Shown here: in pieces, positions 1 through 10,720 of the stretch
How positions within the stretch are numbered: position 1 is the first letter of the stretch
Layout of the letters: each line of letters starts with the position of its first letter
Origin: Planctomycetota bacterium
Lineage (GTDB): Bacteria; Planctomycetota; Planctomycetia; Pirellulales; Pirellulaceae
Length of the DNA: 33,566 nucleotides
Direction: 5' to 3'
NCBI GenBank assembly: GCA_016872725.1
Contig: VGZC01000054.1
Span: forward strand, 1-33,566
Made by a program: the position numbers and the translations under genes
The notes under the pieces: generated by a model
What the model was told of the DNA's origin: nothing
Database searches by the model: none
The model's input: the letters and a program-made list of their open reading frames with translations, nothing else

Positions 1-51
1 CCCGTTTCCATCCGGGCCCGCGACGTGGTCGACCCGGATGCCGGAACCCTC

Positions 52-385
<334 letters not shown>

Positions 386-1459
386 CTATCCTCCACGGAT
401 CGCGGGTCCGACATACTCTTTGCTCACCACGATACCGTCAAACTGGACTTTGCTGACGTGTCCTTGCGGCGCCTGGGTGATGTAGCACAGCACCCAGAGG
501 AAATTTAGTTTGAGCCGGTCATCGCGGCGCCATCGGAAGCCCTCGAACGGCGAACCGCCGGGCGGGAACGAAAGGCGCTCCGGGCCGCTCAGCGCGTCGT
601 TCCACCGAACGCCCTCGCCCCCTTCGTCGAGCCGGAACGTGTCGTAGACCCACTTGCCCCTGGGGAAGCCCCTGCCCAAGTGGCTCACCAGCTTTCCGTC
701 GATCCACAGCGCTTGCTCGCCGTTCGTGTCGCCCACGTCGTTCATCTTCATCATCAGTTCAAGGCAGTGCCATTCGCCCCGCTCGACGTTGAGTCGGGGG
801 TCGCGGATGAAGCTGTTGCCCCACGTCTGGCCGCGGGGAGGGCTGCCGCGCATCTCCATCCAATAGCTGTAATAATCCCAACGCCAGGCGTCGCCGAACG
901 GTTCGACACCCGTGCTGAACCGGTCATCGCCCCGCGGCCGTTCCCCGGCGCCGCCCTGCGGGTAGGCCGTCGGCGGGTGGTAGCCGCCGACGTGGAAGAA
1001 ATGATGGATGGGAGCGCAGTCACGATCGAACTTAACGTAGAAGCGGACGTGGAGCTTGTCGTAGCCGGGTGACAACCGTCGATAAAGGTGCCCCCCGGTG
1101 CCCTGGCCTCCGACGTGGCGCATCATCAGGGACCGCTTGCCGCCGCTTCCCGGCGGCGCATCGTCCGCGAGCGACATGATCTCGGGCGAGCCGATCGTTT
1201 CCCACCGGTTCCTCAGCTCATCGATCGACTTCGCTTCGAAGTTCTCGACGAAGACGACATTCGCGTCGTTTTCGATGCCGGCGTCGCCCGGGTACTTCGC
1301 CGCCAAACCGGGCCCTTCGGGCAACTCCGGTATCCGCCCGTCTTGGGCCGTCGACCGTCCGCTCGCGGTCAGCATGACCCACGCGACCAGAACGACGGAC
1401 GCCGCGGACCGCGGCCGCATGCGAGGAAAACGAGCCCTGATTCGAATGCACTCGACCAT
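386..1459 (-). CDS. secreted concanavalin-like (jelly-roll) protein, possible polysaccharide lyase-type fold
   Basis: The product is 357 residues. ATG at 1459 was chosen because AAGGAGA lies 7 nt upstream; the frame stays open further upstream only because of the adjacent hexamer array. The N terminus is basic and then hydrophobic (about residues 14-35, ending near STAQ), which fits a signal peptide. The mature part has patterns of secreted jelly-roll glycan-binding or lyase proteins: KLHVRFYVKFD, the aromatic stretch WRWDYYSYWMEM, GEWHCLELMMKMN and ALWIDGKLV. No catalytic set can be assigned, so substrate and activity are open. The natural end should lie near YVGP; the final RGG and the TAG stop come from the tRNA-derived repeat. 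No partner gene shares its strand nearby. Confidence 0.75.
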   Translation of the reverse strand: MVECIRIRARFPRMRPRSAASVVLVAWVMLTASGRSTAQDGRIPELPEGPGLAAKYPGDAGIENDANVVFVENFEAKSIDELRNRWETIGSPEIMSLADDAPPGSGGKRSLMMRHVGGQGTGGHLYRRLSPGYDKLHVRFYVKFDRDCAPIHHFFHVGGYHPPTAYPQGGAGERPRGDDRFSTGVEPFGDAWRWDYYSYWMEMRGSPPRGQTWGNSFIRDPRLNVERGEWHCLELMMKMNDVGDTNGEQALWIDGKLVSHLGRGFPRGKWVYDTFRLDEGGEGVRWNDALSGPERLSFPPGGSPFEGFRWRRDDRLKLNFLWVLCYITQAPQGHVSKVQFDGIVVSKEYVGPAIRGG

Positions 1460-1488
1460 GCCAATGTCTCCTTCTCCCACCGCTTCTC

Positions 1489-1662
<174 letters not shown>

Positions 1663-1738
1663 GAACGTCCGACCCGTTATCATGGCTCGATGTGAGCATG
1701 GGCACGAGTCCGAGCCCGAGAAACAGGTGGGAGCCTGT

Positions 1739-2282
1739 ATGTCGAAGTGTCTGATCCTGGCCGTGTCGTTCCTGTTGGCGGTGCCTTCGTTACTAGTCGC
1801 CCAGGAGTCAAGGCCGGGCGAGATGGTGGGCTATTTGCTCGTGCCCAATGAACGCGTGCCCGAGACATTCGGCGGCGATCTGGTCATGCTGCCCGAGTAC
1901 ATTCGGCTTGAATAAGGACGAAAAGGGGAAACCGGCCTGGGTGCGGATGCCCAAGGAGGAAGTCCCCGTCGAGACGGGGCTCGCCGACGCGCGTTTCGAC
2001 CGAAAGCGGAACGGACCTCCCAAGACCTACGAAACACCTTCGGAAGCGGACAGTTGTTGGAGGAAGCCCGGTCCGAAGGCCGGTCCGTTCAAGGCGTATC
2101 CGGGAGACGGCGGCGGCGTGACCTATTCCTGGTATCGCTTCGCCGATCAGCCCGCGCTGCTCAACGCCGACATAACGGACGCCGAGGGGACAACCCTCGA
2201 TCGCGGCGGACGCGGGAATCGGCCCTTACGACCGGCGGATTCGATTCGACCCGACGCACGAATGCGATTCCGCGCATCGTAG
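1739..2282 (+). pseudogene. frameshifted gene for a small secreted protein
   Basis: ATG at 1739 follows a GGTGGGAG-type ribosome binding site. The start encodes a clear signal peptide (MSKCLILAVSFLLAVPSLLV, then AQES). The frame stops at TAA 1913-1915 after 58 residues. Coding-like sequence continues in the next frame from about 1908 (LNKDEKGKPAWVRMPKEEVPVETG onwards, later GGGVTYSWYRFADQPALLNADITDAEG) to a stop at 2280-2282. One extra base near 1905-1912 would explain this. The last 30 or so residues are arginine-rich and low in information, so the 3' end may also be degraded. The family is not recognised. It could be a true pseudogene or a sequencing indel. Confidence 0.5.
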
Positions 2283-2575
2283 GGCGTTCGCTCGCCTGGA
2301 AGAGACGGCCCCCATCGATAGACTTCGGATTGGAGTCGATCCCGTCCTGTCGGTCGTGCGCCGGGCGCGAGTCGTGACGGTCGTGCGTTCGAGCGAAACG
2401 GGACGGGCGACTCGATCGAGACTGGCGCAAACCGCGCCGATCGGCCGAAGGAAGAGACGTATCATCCGCGAATCCCGGGTTCCACCCCGATCAGGAGCAG
2501 GAACGGGCACGGACGCGCCCACGGCCATGCCGGCATCCGAACGAAACGGCCGGCCACCGATCCTCCGAGCGTCCG
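2283..2575. other. intergenic stretch upstream of ftsK
   Basis: I see no gene, RNA or convincing promoter in these 293 bp. Open frames through it are arginine-rich and look like out-of-frame GC-rich sequence. The ftsK promoter presumably lies here but I cannot place it. Confidence 0.4.
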
Positions 2576-5566
2576 ATGTCCGAACCACGCAACCTCCATC
2601 GGGATCTGTTCGCGCTCATCCTGTTGGCTGTCGTCCTGTTCCTCGGCGCATCGCTGACGACGTACGACGCGGCCGATCCAGTTCCCCGTCCATTCCCGCC
2701 GCTGAGCCGGTGGTACACACCCGACATCCCGGTCTATCCGCAAAACGACGTCATCCAAAACGCGTGCGGAAAACTCGGCGCACTCGCTTCCGACCTGCTG
2801 CTGAACGGTTTGGGGCTCGGCGCCTACTACTTCGTCGTGTCGCTCGCCGCGCTCGACGGCTTGCTCCTTCGGCGAAAGCCGGTCGCGGGTCCGTTCGTTC
2901 GAGCATGCGGCTGGTTCGCGTCGCTCATCGGTTTGACGGCCCTCGCGAACCTGCTTGTTCCGTCGATTTCGGTCGGGCCGGTGATCGGCTCGGGCGGATA
3001 CCTCGGCGCACTCGCGGCGGCGTGCCTGCACCAGCATTTCGCGACGGCCGGAAGCGTCATCCTCGCCGCGAGCCTCGTCGCGGGCGGACTCCTGCTGTGC
3101 ACCGACTACGCGATGCTCCGCGCGGCGGCCTTCGCGGGGCGCGTCACGGTCCACGGCGGACGAACGGTTCTCCGCACGGCGGCGAGCCGGCGGCGCGCGG
3201 CGCCCCGGGAAACCCCGGCCATGCCGGTCATCGCGACCGACTGCGAGCAGGAAGAGAAGGACGCGCTCTCCGTCCGAATTCGACGCACGGTCGAATCGTC
3301 GGACACCGAAACGGAGGAGGTCGACGACGGTGACGATTCGGGCGACGCGGAGGACGCGGCCGATCCGAACGAGGCGATCGACGCGGCGGCCGACGGCGTG
3401 ACCAATGCGAGGCCGGCCAAGGGAGCCAAACAGTCGCTCCGGTTGATCGCCGGACCGGAGGGAGCCACCGCGCGCGGCGACTCGGCCGAGAAGCCGGCCG
3501 GGCCGCGCGTCCGCAATCGCAAGACGCGGAATGAACGCGACGACGTGATCACGTCGCTGAACGAAGCGGCCGTCGTCTCCGAACCGTCCGAATACGAACT
3601 CCCCCGACTCGATCTCCTGATCGCCGGTGATGAAATCTCGTACGAATCGCAGGACAAGGAAGTCCGTCGAAAGGCGAAGATCCTGGAACAGACGTTCGCC
3701 GACTTCGGGTTCCAGGTCAAAGTCGTCGAAATCGAAACGGGCCCCGTCATCGCGCAGTACGAGGTTCAGCTCGAAGCCGGCTTGCGCCTGTCCCGCATCA
3801 CGGGGCTCGCCGACGACCTGGCGATCGCCCTGCGCGTGCCGAGCGTCCGCATCGTGGCGCCGATCCCGGGCAAGAACACGGTGGGAATCGAGGTGCCGAA
3901 CGCCGAGCGGCAGATAGTGCGGCTTCGCGAAGTGGTCGAGGAATGCCAGCCGAAGGCGGCCAAGATGCGGATCCCCCTGTTCCTTGGAAAGGACGTCTCG
4001 GGCCGCGCGCTCCCGGTCGACCTTTCGACGCTGCCGCACCTGCTGATCGCCGGCCGCACGGGGACCGGAAAGAGCGTCTGCCTCAACGCGATCATCTGCT
4101 CGATCCTCATGACCCGGCGGCCCGACGAGGTCCGGTTGCTGCTGATCGATCCCAAGATGGTCGAATTGAGCTGCTACGGACGGTTACCGCACCTCATGCA
4201 TCCGGTCGTCACCGACATGCGAAAAGCCGAAGCGATCCTCGCGTGGGCCGTCGACAAGATGGAGGAGCGCTATGCGCTGCTCGCGCGGGCCGGTGTGCGC
4301 CACATCAGCAGTTACAACCAGCTCTCCGAGGAGGAGCTGATGGAGCGGCTCGAACCGGAGAACGACGAGGAACGCGCGAATATTCCGTTGCAGTTGCCCT
4401 TCATCGTGATCGTGGCCGACGAAATGGCCGATCTCATGATGACCGCCGGCAAGGAGGTCGAACAGCACATCATTCGGCTCGCCCAAAAGAGTCGAGCGGT
4501 CGGTATCCACCTGATCCTCGCGACACAGAAACCGACGGTCGACGTCATCACGGGGCTCATCAAGTCCAACCTGCCCGCGCGCATCGCGTTTCAGGTCGCG
4601 AGCCGAACCGACAGCCGCGTCGTGCTCGACGAAATGGGCGCCGATAAGCTGCTCGGCAACGGCGACATGCTGTTCCTCTGGCCCGGAACGAGCACCCTGC
4701 TGCGCGGACAGGGAACCTATCTCAGCGACGACGAAATCGAACGGGTCGTCGACGCCGTCAGCACGGGGGAACAGCATTTCGTCCATGAACTGGTCAACAT
4801 CCGCGTGAGTGACGGCGCCTCGGCGAGCTCCGAGGAACTCAAGAAACGCGACGAACTCTACGAACAGGCGATCGACGTGCTGGTGCGCGAGGGACGGGGC
4901 AGCGTGTCGCTCCTCCAACGCGCGCTCGGCATCGGGTACGGTCGAGCGGCGCGGCTGATCGACTACATGGAAGAGGACGGAATCGTCGGCACGTACGCGG
5001 GGTCCCAGGCGCGCGAGGTGCTCATCAGCCTTGAAGATTGGGAAGCACGCAGCCTCGGCGGCCCGTCGGCCCCGCCCCGCGACGCCGATCCCCCGGCCGC
5101 GCCTCGCCGTTCCAACCGCCTTCGACCCGGCTCGTCCGGTTGGGACGAGGATCGCGCCGACGATCGCGCGCACCCGACCGGCCGCGGCGCGGTGAATCCG
5201 CTCAAGACGCGCGCACTCAACGACCACCCCGATGAAGTGCTCGATGTCGAGTCCGAGGATCTCACCGAGGATCTCGATGAAGCACTGGAAGGACGGGACG
5301 CCGAGTGGGACGTCGAGGATCGCGAAGACGACGCGTTCGATGAGGATGCGTTCGACGGCGAGGACGACGATGCCGACGACGACTCTCTCGACGACGATGC
5401 CGACGACGACTCTCTCGACGACGAGGATAATGCGAACGACGCGGACGACGCGTCGCGGGATGAGGACCTGGTCGCGGGATCGGAGGATCCGGACGACGAA
5501 CGCCCGTCCGCGCGCCGAGGCGCGGTTCGGCGCCCTCGCATCGCGCGGCGGACCTCGCTACAATAG
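2576..5566 (+). CDS. ftsK: DNA translocase FtsK/SpoIIIE
   Basis: The product is a 996-residue membrane-anchored motor that pumps chromosomal DNA through the division septum and activates Xer recombination at dif. The N-terminal membrane domain has about four hydrophobic segments (roughly 10-28, 67-98, 110-128, 155-175), followed by a charged linker to about 330. The motor domain has Walker A GRTGTGKS at 493-500 and Walker B FIVIVADEMADL at 609-620. The winged-helix gamma domain, which reads DNA orientation, spans about 759-825 (DELYEQAIDVLVREG...RAARLIDYMEEDGIVG). In most FtsK proteins gamma is at or near the C terminus. Here about 170 residues follow it, including a very acidic tract at about 887-975 with a duplicated DADDDSLDD and then a basic end. 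I find no strong ribosome binding site; the start is the first ATG before the membrane domain. A XerC/D-type recombinase lies 11.5 kb downstream. Confidence 0.95.
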   Translation: MSEPRNLHRDLFALILLAVVLFLGASLTTYDAADPVPRPFPPLSRWYTPDIPVYPQNDVIQNACGKLGALASDLLLNGLGLGAYYFVVSLAALDGLLLRRKPVAGPFVRACGWFASLIGLTALANLLVPSISVGPVIGSGGYLGALAAACLHQHFATAGSVILAASLVAGGLLLCTDYAMLRAAAFAGRVTVHGGRTVLRTAASRRRAAPRETPAMPVIATDCEQEEKDALSVRIRRTVESSDTETEEVDDGDDSGDAEDAADPNEAIDAAADGVTNARPAKGAKQSLRLIAGPEGATARGDSAEKPAGPRVRNRKTRNERDDVITSLNEAAVVSEPSEYELPRLDLLIAGDEISYESQDKEVRRKAKILEQTFADFGFQVKVVEIETGPVIAQYEVQLEAGLRLSRITGLADDLAIALRVPSVRIVAPIPGKNTVGIEVPNAERQIVRLREVVEECQPKAAKMRIPLFLGKDVSGRALPVDLSTLPHLLIAGRTGTGKSVCLNAIICSILMTRRPDEVRLLLIDPKMVELSCYGRLPHLMHPVVTDMRKAEAILAWAVDKMEERYALLARAGVRHISSYNQLSEEELMERLEPENDEERANIPLQLPFIVIVADEMADLMMTAGKEVEQHIIRLAQKSRAVGIHLILATQKPTVDVITGLIKSNLPARIAFQVASRTDSRVVLDEMGADKLLGNGDMLFLWPGTSTLLRGQGTYLSDDEIERVVDAVSTGEQHFVHELVNIRVSDGASASSEELKKRDELYEQAIDVLVREGRGSVSLLQRALGIGYGRAARLIDYMEEDGIVGTYAGSQAREVLISLEDWEARSLGGPSAPPRDADPPAAPRRSNRLRPGSSGWDEDRADDRAHPTGRGAVNPLKTRALNDHPDEVLDVESEDLTEDLDEALEGRDAEWDVEDREDDAFDEDAFDGEDDDADDDSLDDDADDDSLDDEDNANDADDASRDEDLVAGSEDPDDERPSARRGAVRRPRIARRTSLQ
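5369..5422 (+). repeat. 27-bp tandem duplication inside ftsK
   Basis: Two perfect in-frame copies (5369-5395 and 5396-5422) encode DADDDSLDD twice in the acidic C-terminal tract of FtsK. An identical in-frame copy in a disordered acidic region suggests recent slippage and a tail that tolerates length change. Confidence 0.95.
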
Positions 5567-5639
5567 GCCTCGCGCCGACCAGGGCGTTCGCTCGTCCACG
5601 TGCGTCGGCCCCCGGTTCGATTACGAAGGTGAGGCGCGC

Positions 5640-7172
5640 ATGGTCCGATCCGTCCCTCGCGGCGTTCTGTTCGCCTTGATGTTGGTTGCCGCCGGATCGC
5701 TCGATCTCCGCGCGGATGAGGCCCGCCCCAACGTCTTGTTCCTCATCTCCGACGACCTCAACAACATGTTGGGATGCTACGGCGATCCGATCGCCAAGAC
5801 ACCGAATCTGGACCGATTGGCGTCGCGGGGCGCTCGATTCGATCGGGCCTACTGCGCGTTTCCGTTGTGCGGCCCAAGCCGCAATTCGCTGCTGACCGGC
5901 CTCTATCCCAACAGTACGGGAATCCACGCCAATCAGCAGATCTTCCGGCAGACGATACCGAATCAGCCGAGCATGCCGCAAGCGTTCCGCAACGCGGGGT
6001 ATTTCGTGGCGCGGATCGGCAAACTGTACCATTACAACGTCCCGAATTCGATCGGCACCAACGGCCACGACGATCCGGCCTCGTGGGAATTGGAGCTAAA
6101 TCCGCCGGGCGTCGATCGGCTGGAGGAACACCCCAGGATCTTCTCGTTGACGCCGGGCCAGTTCGGGGGAACACTCAGTTGGTACGCGTCGCCGAAATCG
6201 GACGAGCACCACACCGACGGCAAGATGGCCGAGGACGCGATGTGGGTTCTTGAGCGGTGCGCGCGGCGCAAGGATCGTCCGTTCTTTCTCGCCGTCGGTT
6301 TCTTTCGGCCTCACACTCCGTACGTCGCGCCGGAAACGCCCTATTTCGGCTGGTTTCCGGCCGGTAGCATGCCGGTCGTCGAAGGAGTCGCCGAAGATCA
6401 GGCCGACTTGCCGGCCCCCGCGCTCGGCAGCCGCAAGAAGGAACAGGACGCGATGACCGACGATCTTCGACGCCAGGCGCGACAAGCGTACTTGGCGAGC
6501 ATCAGCTTCATGGATGCGCAAGTGGGCCGCGTCCTCGATGCCCTTGAACGACTCGACCTGGCCAAGGACACGATCATCGTCTTCACCAGCGACCACGGCT
6601 ATCACATGGGAGAACACGGGCTCTGGCAGAAGATGAGCCTATTCGAGGAGAGTTCGCGGGTTCCGATGCTCATCGTGCCGCCGGGATCCTCGCGTTCCAT
6701 GGTCGTGCCATCCCCCGTCTCGCAAATCGACATCTTTCCGACACTCGCCCGGATGTGCCGCATCGACGCGCCGAAGAACCTACAGGGCCAAAGTCTCGTC
6801 CCCATGCTCGATGATCCCTCCCACGTCGGCCGAGGTTGGGCTCTTACGCAGGTGACCCGGGGCGGCGGCCGTGCGCGGGCTGCCGTCGGGACCGATGCGT
6901 CCTCCGACGGCGGACGGTTCTTCGGCTACACGCTTCGCACCGATCGATGGCGATACACCGAATGGGACGAGGGAAGGAAGGGTCGTGAGTTGTACGATCA
7001 CGACCAGGACCCGCGCGAATGGGTGAACCTGGCCGAGCGGCCCGAACACGCCAAGACGATCGAGGACCTTTCCGAACAGTTGAAGGCGGCCGTGAAGGCC
7101 ACCCTTCCGCCATCCGGGGAAATTCCCGCGCTCAAGCCCGATCTTTGGGCGCCCCTCCTTCTTGACCCGTAG
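5640..7172 (+). CDS. secreted sulfatase, iduronate-2-sulfatase-like
   Basis: The product is 510 residues and hydrolyses sulfate esters, probably on sulfated polysaccharides, outside the cytoplasm. ATG at 5640 begins a signal peptide (hydrophobic residues about 9-23, cleavage near LRADEA). The alkaline-phosphatase-superfamily metal site starts with NVLFLISDDLN (D38, D39). The formylglycine motif CGPSR at 77-81, followed by NSLLTG, fits the C-x-P-x-R sulfatase signature, so C77 should be converted to FGly by a sulfatase-modifying enzyme not seen here. FFRPHTPY and FTSDHGYHMGEHGLW give further metal and substrate ligands. The overall pattern (DDLNN.LGCYGDP, PNLDRLASRG, LYDHDQDPREWVNLA) is the iduronate-sulfatase type. 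The exact sugar is unknown. A TACAAT hexamer overlaps the end of ftsK at 5558-5563 and could be its -10. The gene converges with the peroxiredoxin gene with only 19 bp between them. Confidence 0.93.
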   Translation: MVRSVPRGVLFALMLVAAGSLDLRADEARPNVLFLISDDLNNMLGCYGDPIAKTPNLDRLASRGARFDRAYCAFPLCGPSRNSLLTGLYPNSTGIHANQQIFRQTIPNQPSMPQAFRNAGYFVARIGKLYHYNVPNSIGTNGHDDPASWELELNPPGVDRLEEHPRIFSLTPGQFGGTLSWYASPKSDEHHTDGKMAEDAMWVLERCARRKDRPFFLAVGFFRPHTPYVAPETPYFGWFPAGSMPVVEGVAEDQADLPAPALGSRKKEQDAMTDDLRRQARQAYLASISFMDAQVGRVLDALERLDLAKDTIIVFTSDHGYHMGEHGLWQKMSLFEESSRVPMLIVPPGSSRSMVVPSPVSQIDIFPTLARMCRIDAPKNLQGQSLVPMLDDPSHVGRGWALTQVTRGGGRARAAVGTDASSDGGRFFGYTLRTDRWRYTEWDEGRKGRELYDHDQDPREWVNLAERPEHAKTIEDLSEQLKAAVKATLPPSGEIPALKPDLWAPLLLDP

Positions 7173-7191
7173 AACGAACGGGTGGAGCGGC

Positions 7192-7725
7192 CTACTGCTT
7201 CTTTGCGGCGATTCCCAGTTCGTCGAGCTTCTTCACGATGTCCTTTCCGTGGGAACCGACTTGGACCTTGTTGTCGATGTGGGCGATGCGGCCGTCCTTG
7301 TCGATGAGGAACGTCACCCGTTGAGCGAATCCGCCCAGGGATTGATAGACGCCGTACGCGCGGGCCGTTTCGCCCGACGGGTCACTGAGGATCGGATAGT
7401 CCAGTTTCAGGCTCTTCGCGAATTCGGCGTTCTTCTCGACGGCGTCGCAACTCGCCGTGTAGTACGCGATTTCAAGCCCCTTCAGCGCATCCCCGTTCTC
7501 ACGGAACGAGACACATTCCTTCGTTCACCCGCCGGTGAACGCTTTGGGGAACCATGCGAGGATCACGGGCCGTTTTCCGGCGTGATCCGACAACTTGTGT
7601 ACGGCGCCGTCGCTGCCCGTCAACGTGAAATCGGGGGCCGGGTCTCCGACTTTCGGTGGTTCCGACGATCCGATCCGCAACGCGGCGGAGAGCGCCGCGA
7701 TTCCCCACAGCCATCGCGTGTTCAT
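7192..7725 (-). CDS. selenocysteine-containing peroxiredoxin (in-frame TGA at the peroxidatic position), exported
   Basis: Read through one TGA (7527-7525), this gives a 177-residue thioredoxin-fold peroxiredoxin that would reduce peroxides. ATG at 7725 follows AAAGGAA. Residues 1-20 form a signal peptide, so it likely acts outside the cytoplasm. The core runs VGDPAPDFTLTGSDG, HKLSDHAGKRPVILAWFPKAFTGG, then TGA at residue 67, TKECVSFRENGDALK and, later, LDYPILSDPSGETARAYGV and RVTFLIDKDGRIAHI, ending with TAG at 7192-7194. In Cys-type relatives the TGA position is the peroxidatic Cys (FTGGC-T). C71 is a candidate resolving Cys. The frame after the TGA is intact for 110 codons and fully peroxiredoxin-like, so selenocysteine insertion is far more likely than decay. 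A SECIS-like hairpin is at 7491-7511. Sec peroxiredoxins are known in other bacteria; sel genes are not in this window. Standard gene callers would truncate it at residue 66 or start it downstream. Confidence 0.85.
7491..7511 (-). promoter_or_regulatory. candidate bacterial SECIS hairpin
   Basis: On the minus strand, UCUCGUUC (7511-7504) pairs with GAACGGGG (7498-7491) in eight base pairs including two U-G wobbles. The 5-nt loop is CGUGA (7503-7499) with GU near its start. The loop begins 21 nt after the UGA, within the 16-37 nt usually seen for bacterial SECIS elements, and GU in the apical loop is the known SelB-recognition feature. The lower part of the stem is weak. An alternative hairpin pairs GAACGA (starting within the UGA) with UCGUUC; it cannot form at the same time and has an 11-nt loop. 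Confidence 0.65.
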
Positions 7726-7866
7726 GTCACGATTTCCTTTCATTCGACGGATTATTGGCGGCCGCCGCCGATCTGGGGAGCCGTTCCATGGCGAGTTTCC
7801 ATGGAATTGCCGAGGGGAATCCGATGCGTGCCCTCGGGGATGAGTGCCCTCGAATTCGACGGCGAT

Positions 7867-10341
<2,475 letters not shown>

Positions 10342-10345
<4 letters not shown>

Positions 10346-10710
10346 CGCATGACCTCGTCGGAAATGCCCGATACGTTCGCCGGTTCGGAGGCGGCATCAC
10401 CGTCCGGACCGCCGCCGGCCCGCTTGGACCGGGAATCGTCCGTGCCCACCAGCCCCGCCGTCATGACGCCGAGCGCGGCGAGTTCACCGAACAGGAGCCA
10501 TGTGCCGTAATGGTCCATCCACGCGACGAATCCCGACTCGACGTCGCGCACACCCGACCTCGCGTGTTGATCGAGGCGCACGACAGCGACCGCGTAGGCG
10601 CACGCGGTTACCGTGAATAGGGCGCCCGCGACCAGAAGGCCGATCTGGTACCGATTGACCAACTTGCCCGCCATCACCGCCCGGTCGCCCTCCGCGAGGG
10701 AACTTGACAT
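10342..10710 (-). CDS. small two-pass membrane protein, unknown function
   Basis: The product is 122 residues, starting at ATG 10710 after AAGGGGAAGG. Hydrophobic segments at about 22-44 (YQIGLLVAGALFTVTACAYA...) and 69-88 (YGTWLLFGELAALGVMTAGL) suggest two membrane passes. The C-terminal 30 residues are polar and low in complexity. The family is not recognised. It begins 10 bp after cysS ends and overlaps the cupin start by 4 bp, so it is almost certainly cotranscribed with both. Confidence 0.75.
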
Positions 10711-10720
10711 CGCCTTCCCC

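Noticed and set aside
2462-4039. 525-codon open frame antisense to ftsK
   Set aside because: It is antisense to the FtsK membrane and linker region and has no motifs.
7525-7725. Truncated 66-residue peroxiredoxin pseudogene ending at TGA
   Set aside because: The frame after the TGA is intact and peroxiredoxin-like to a normal stop, and the TGA sits at the catalytic Cys codon, so recoding explains it better.
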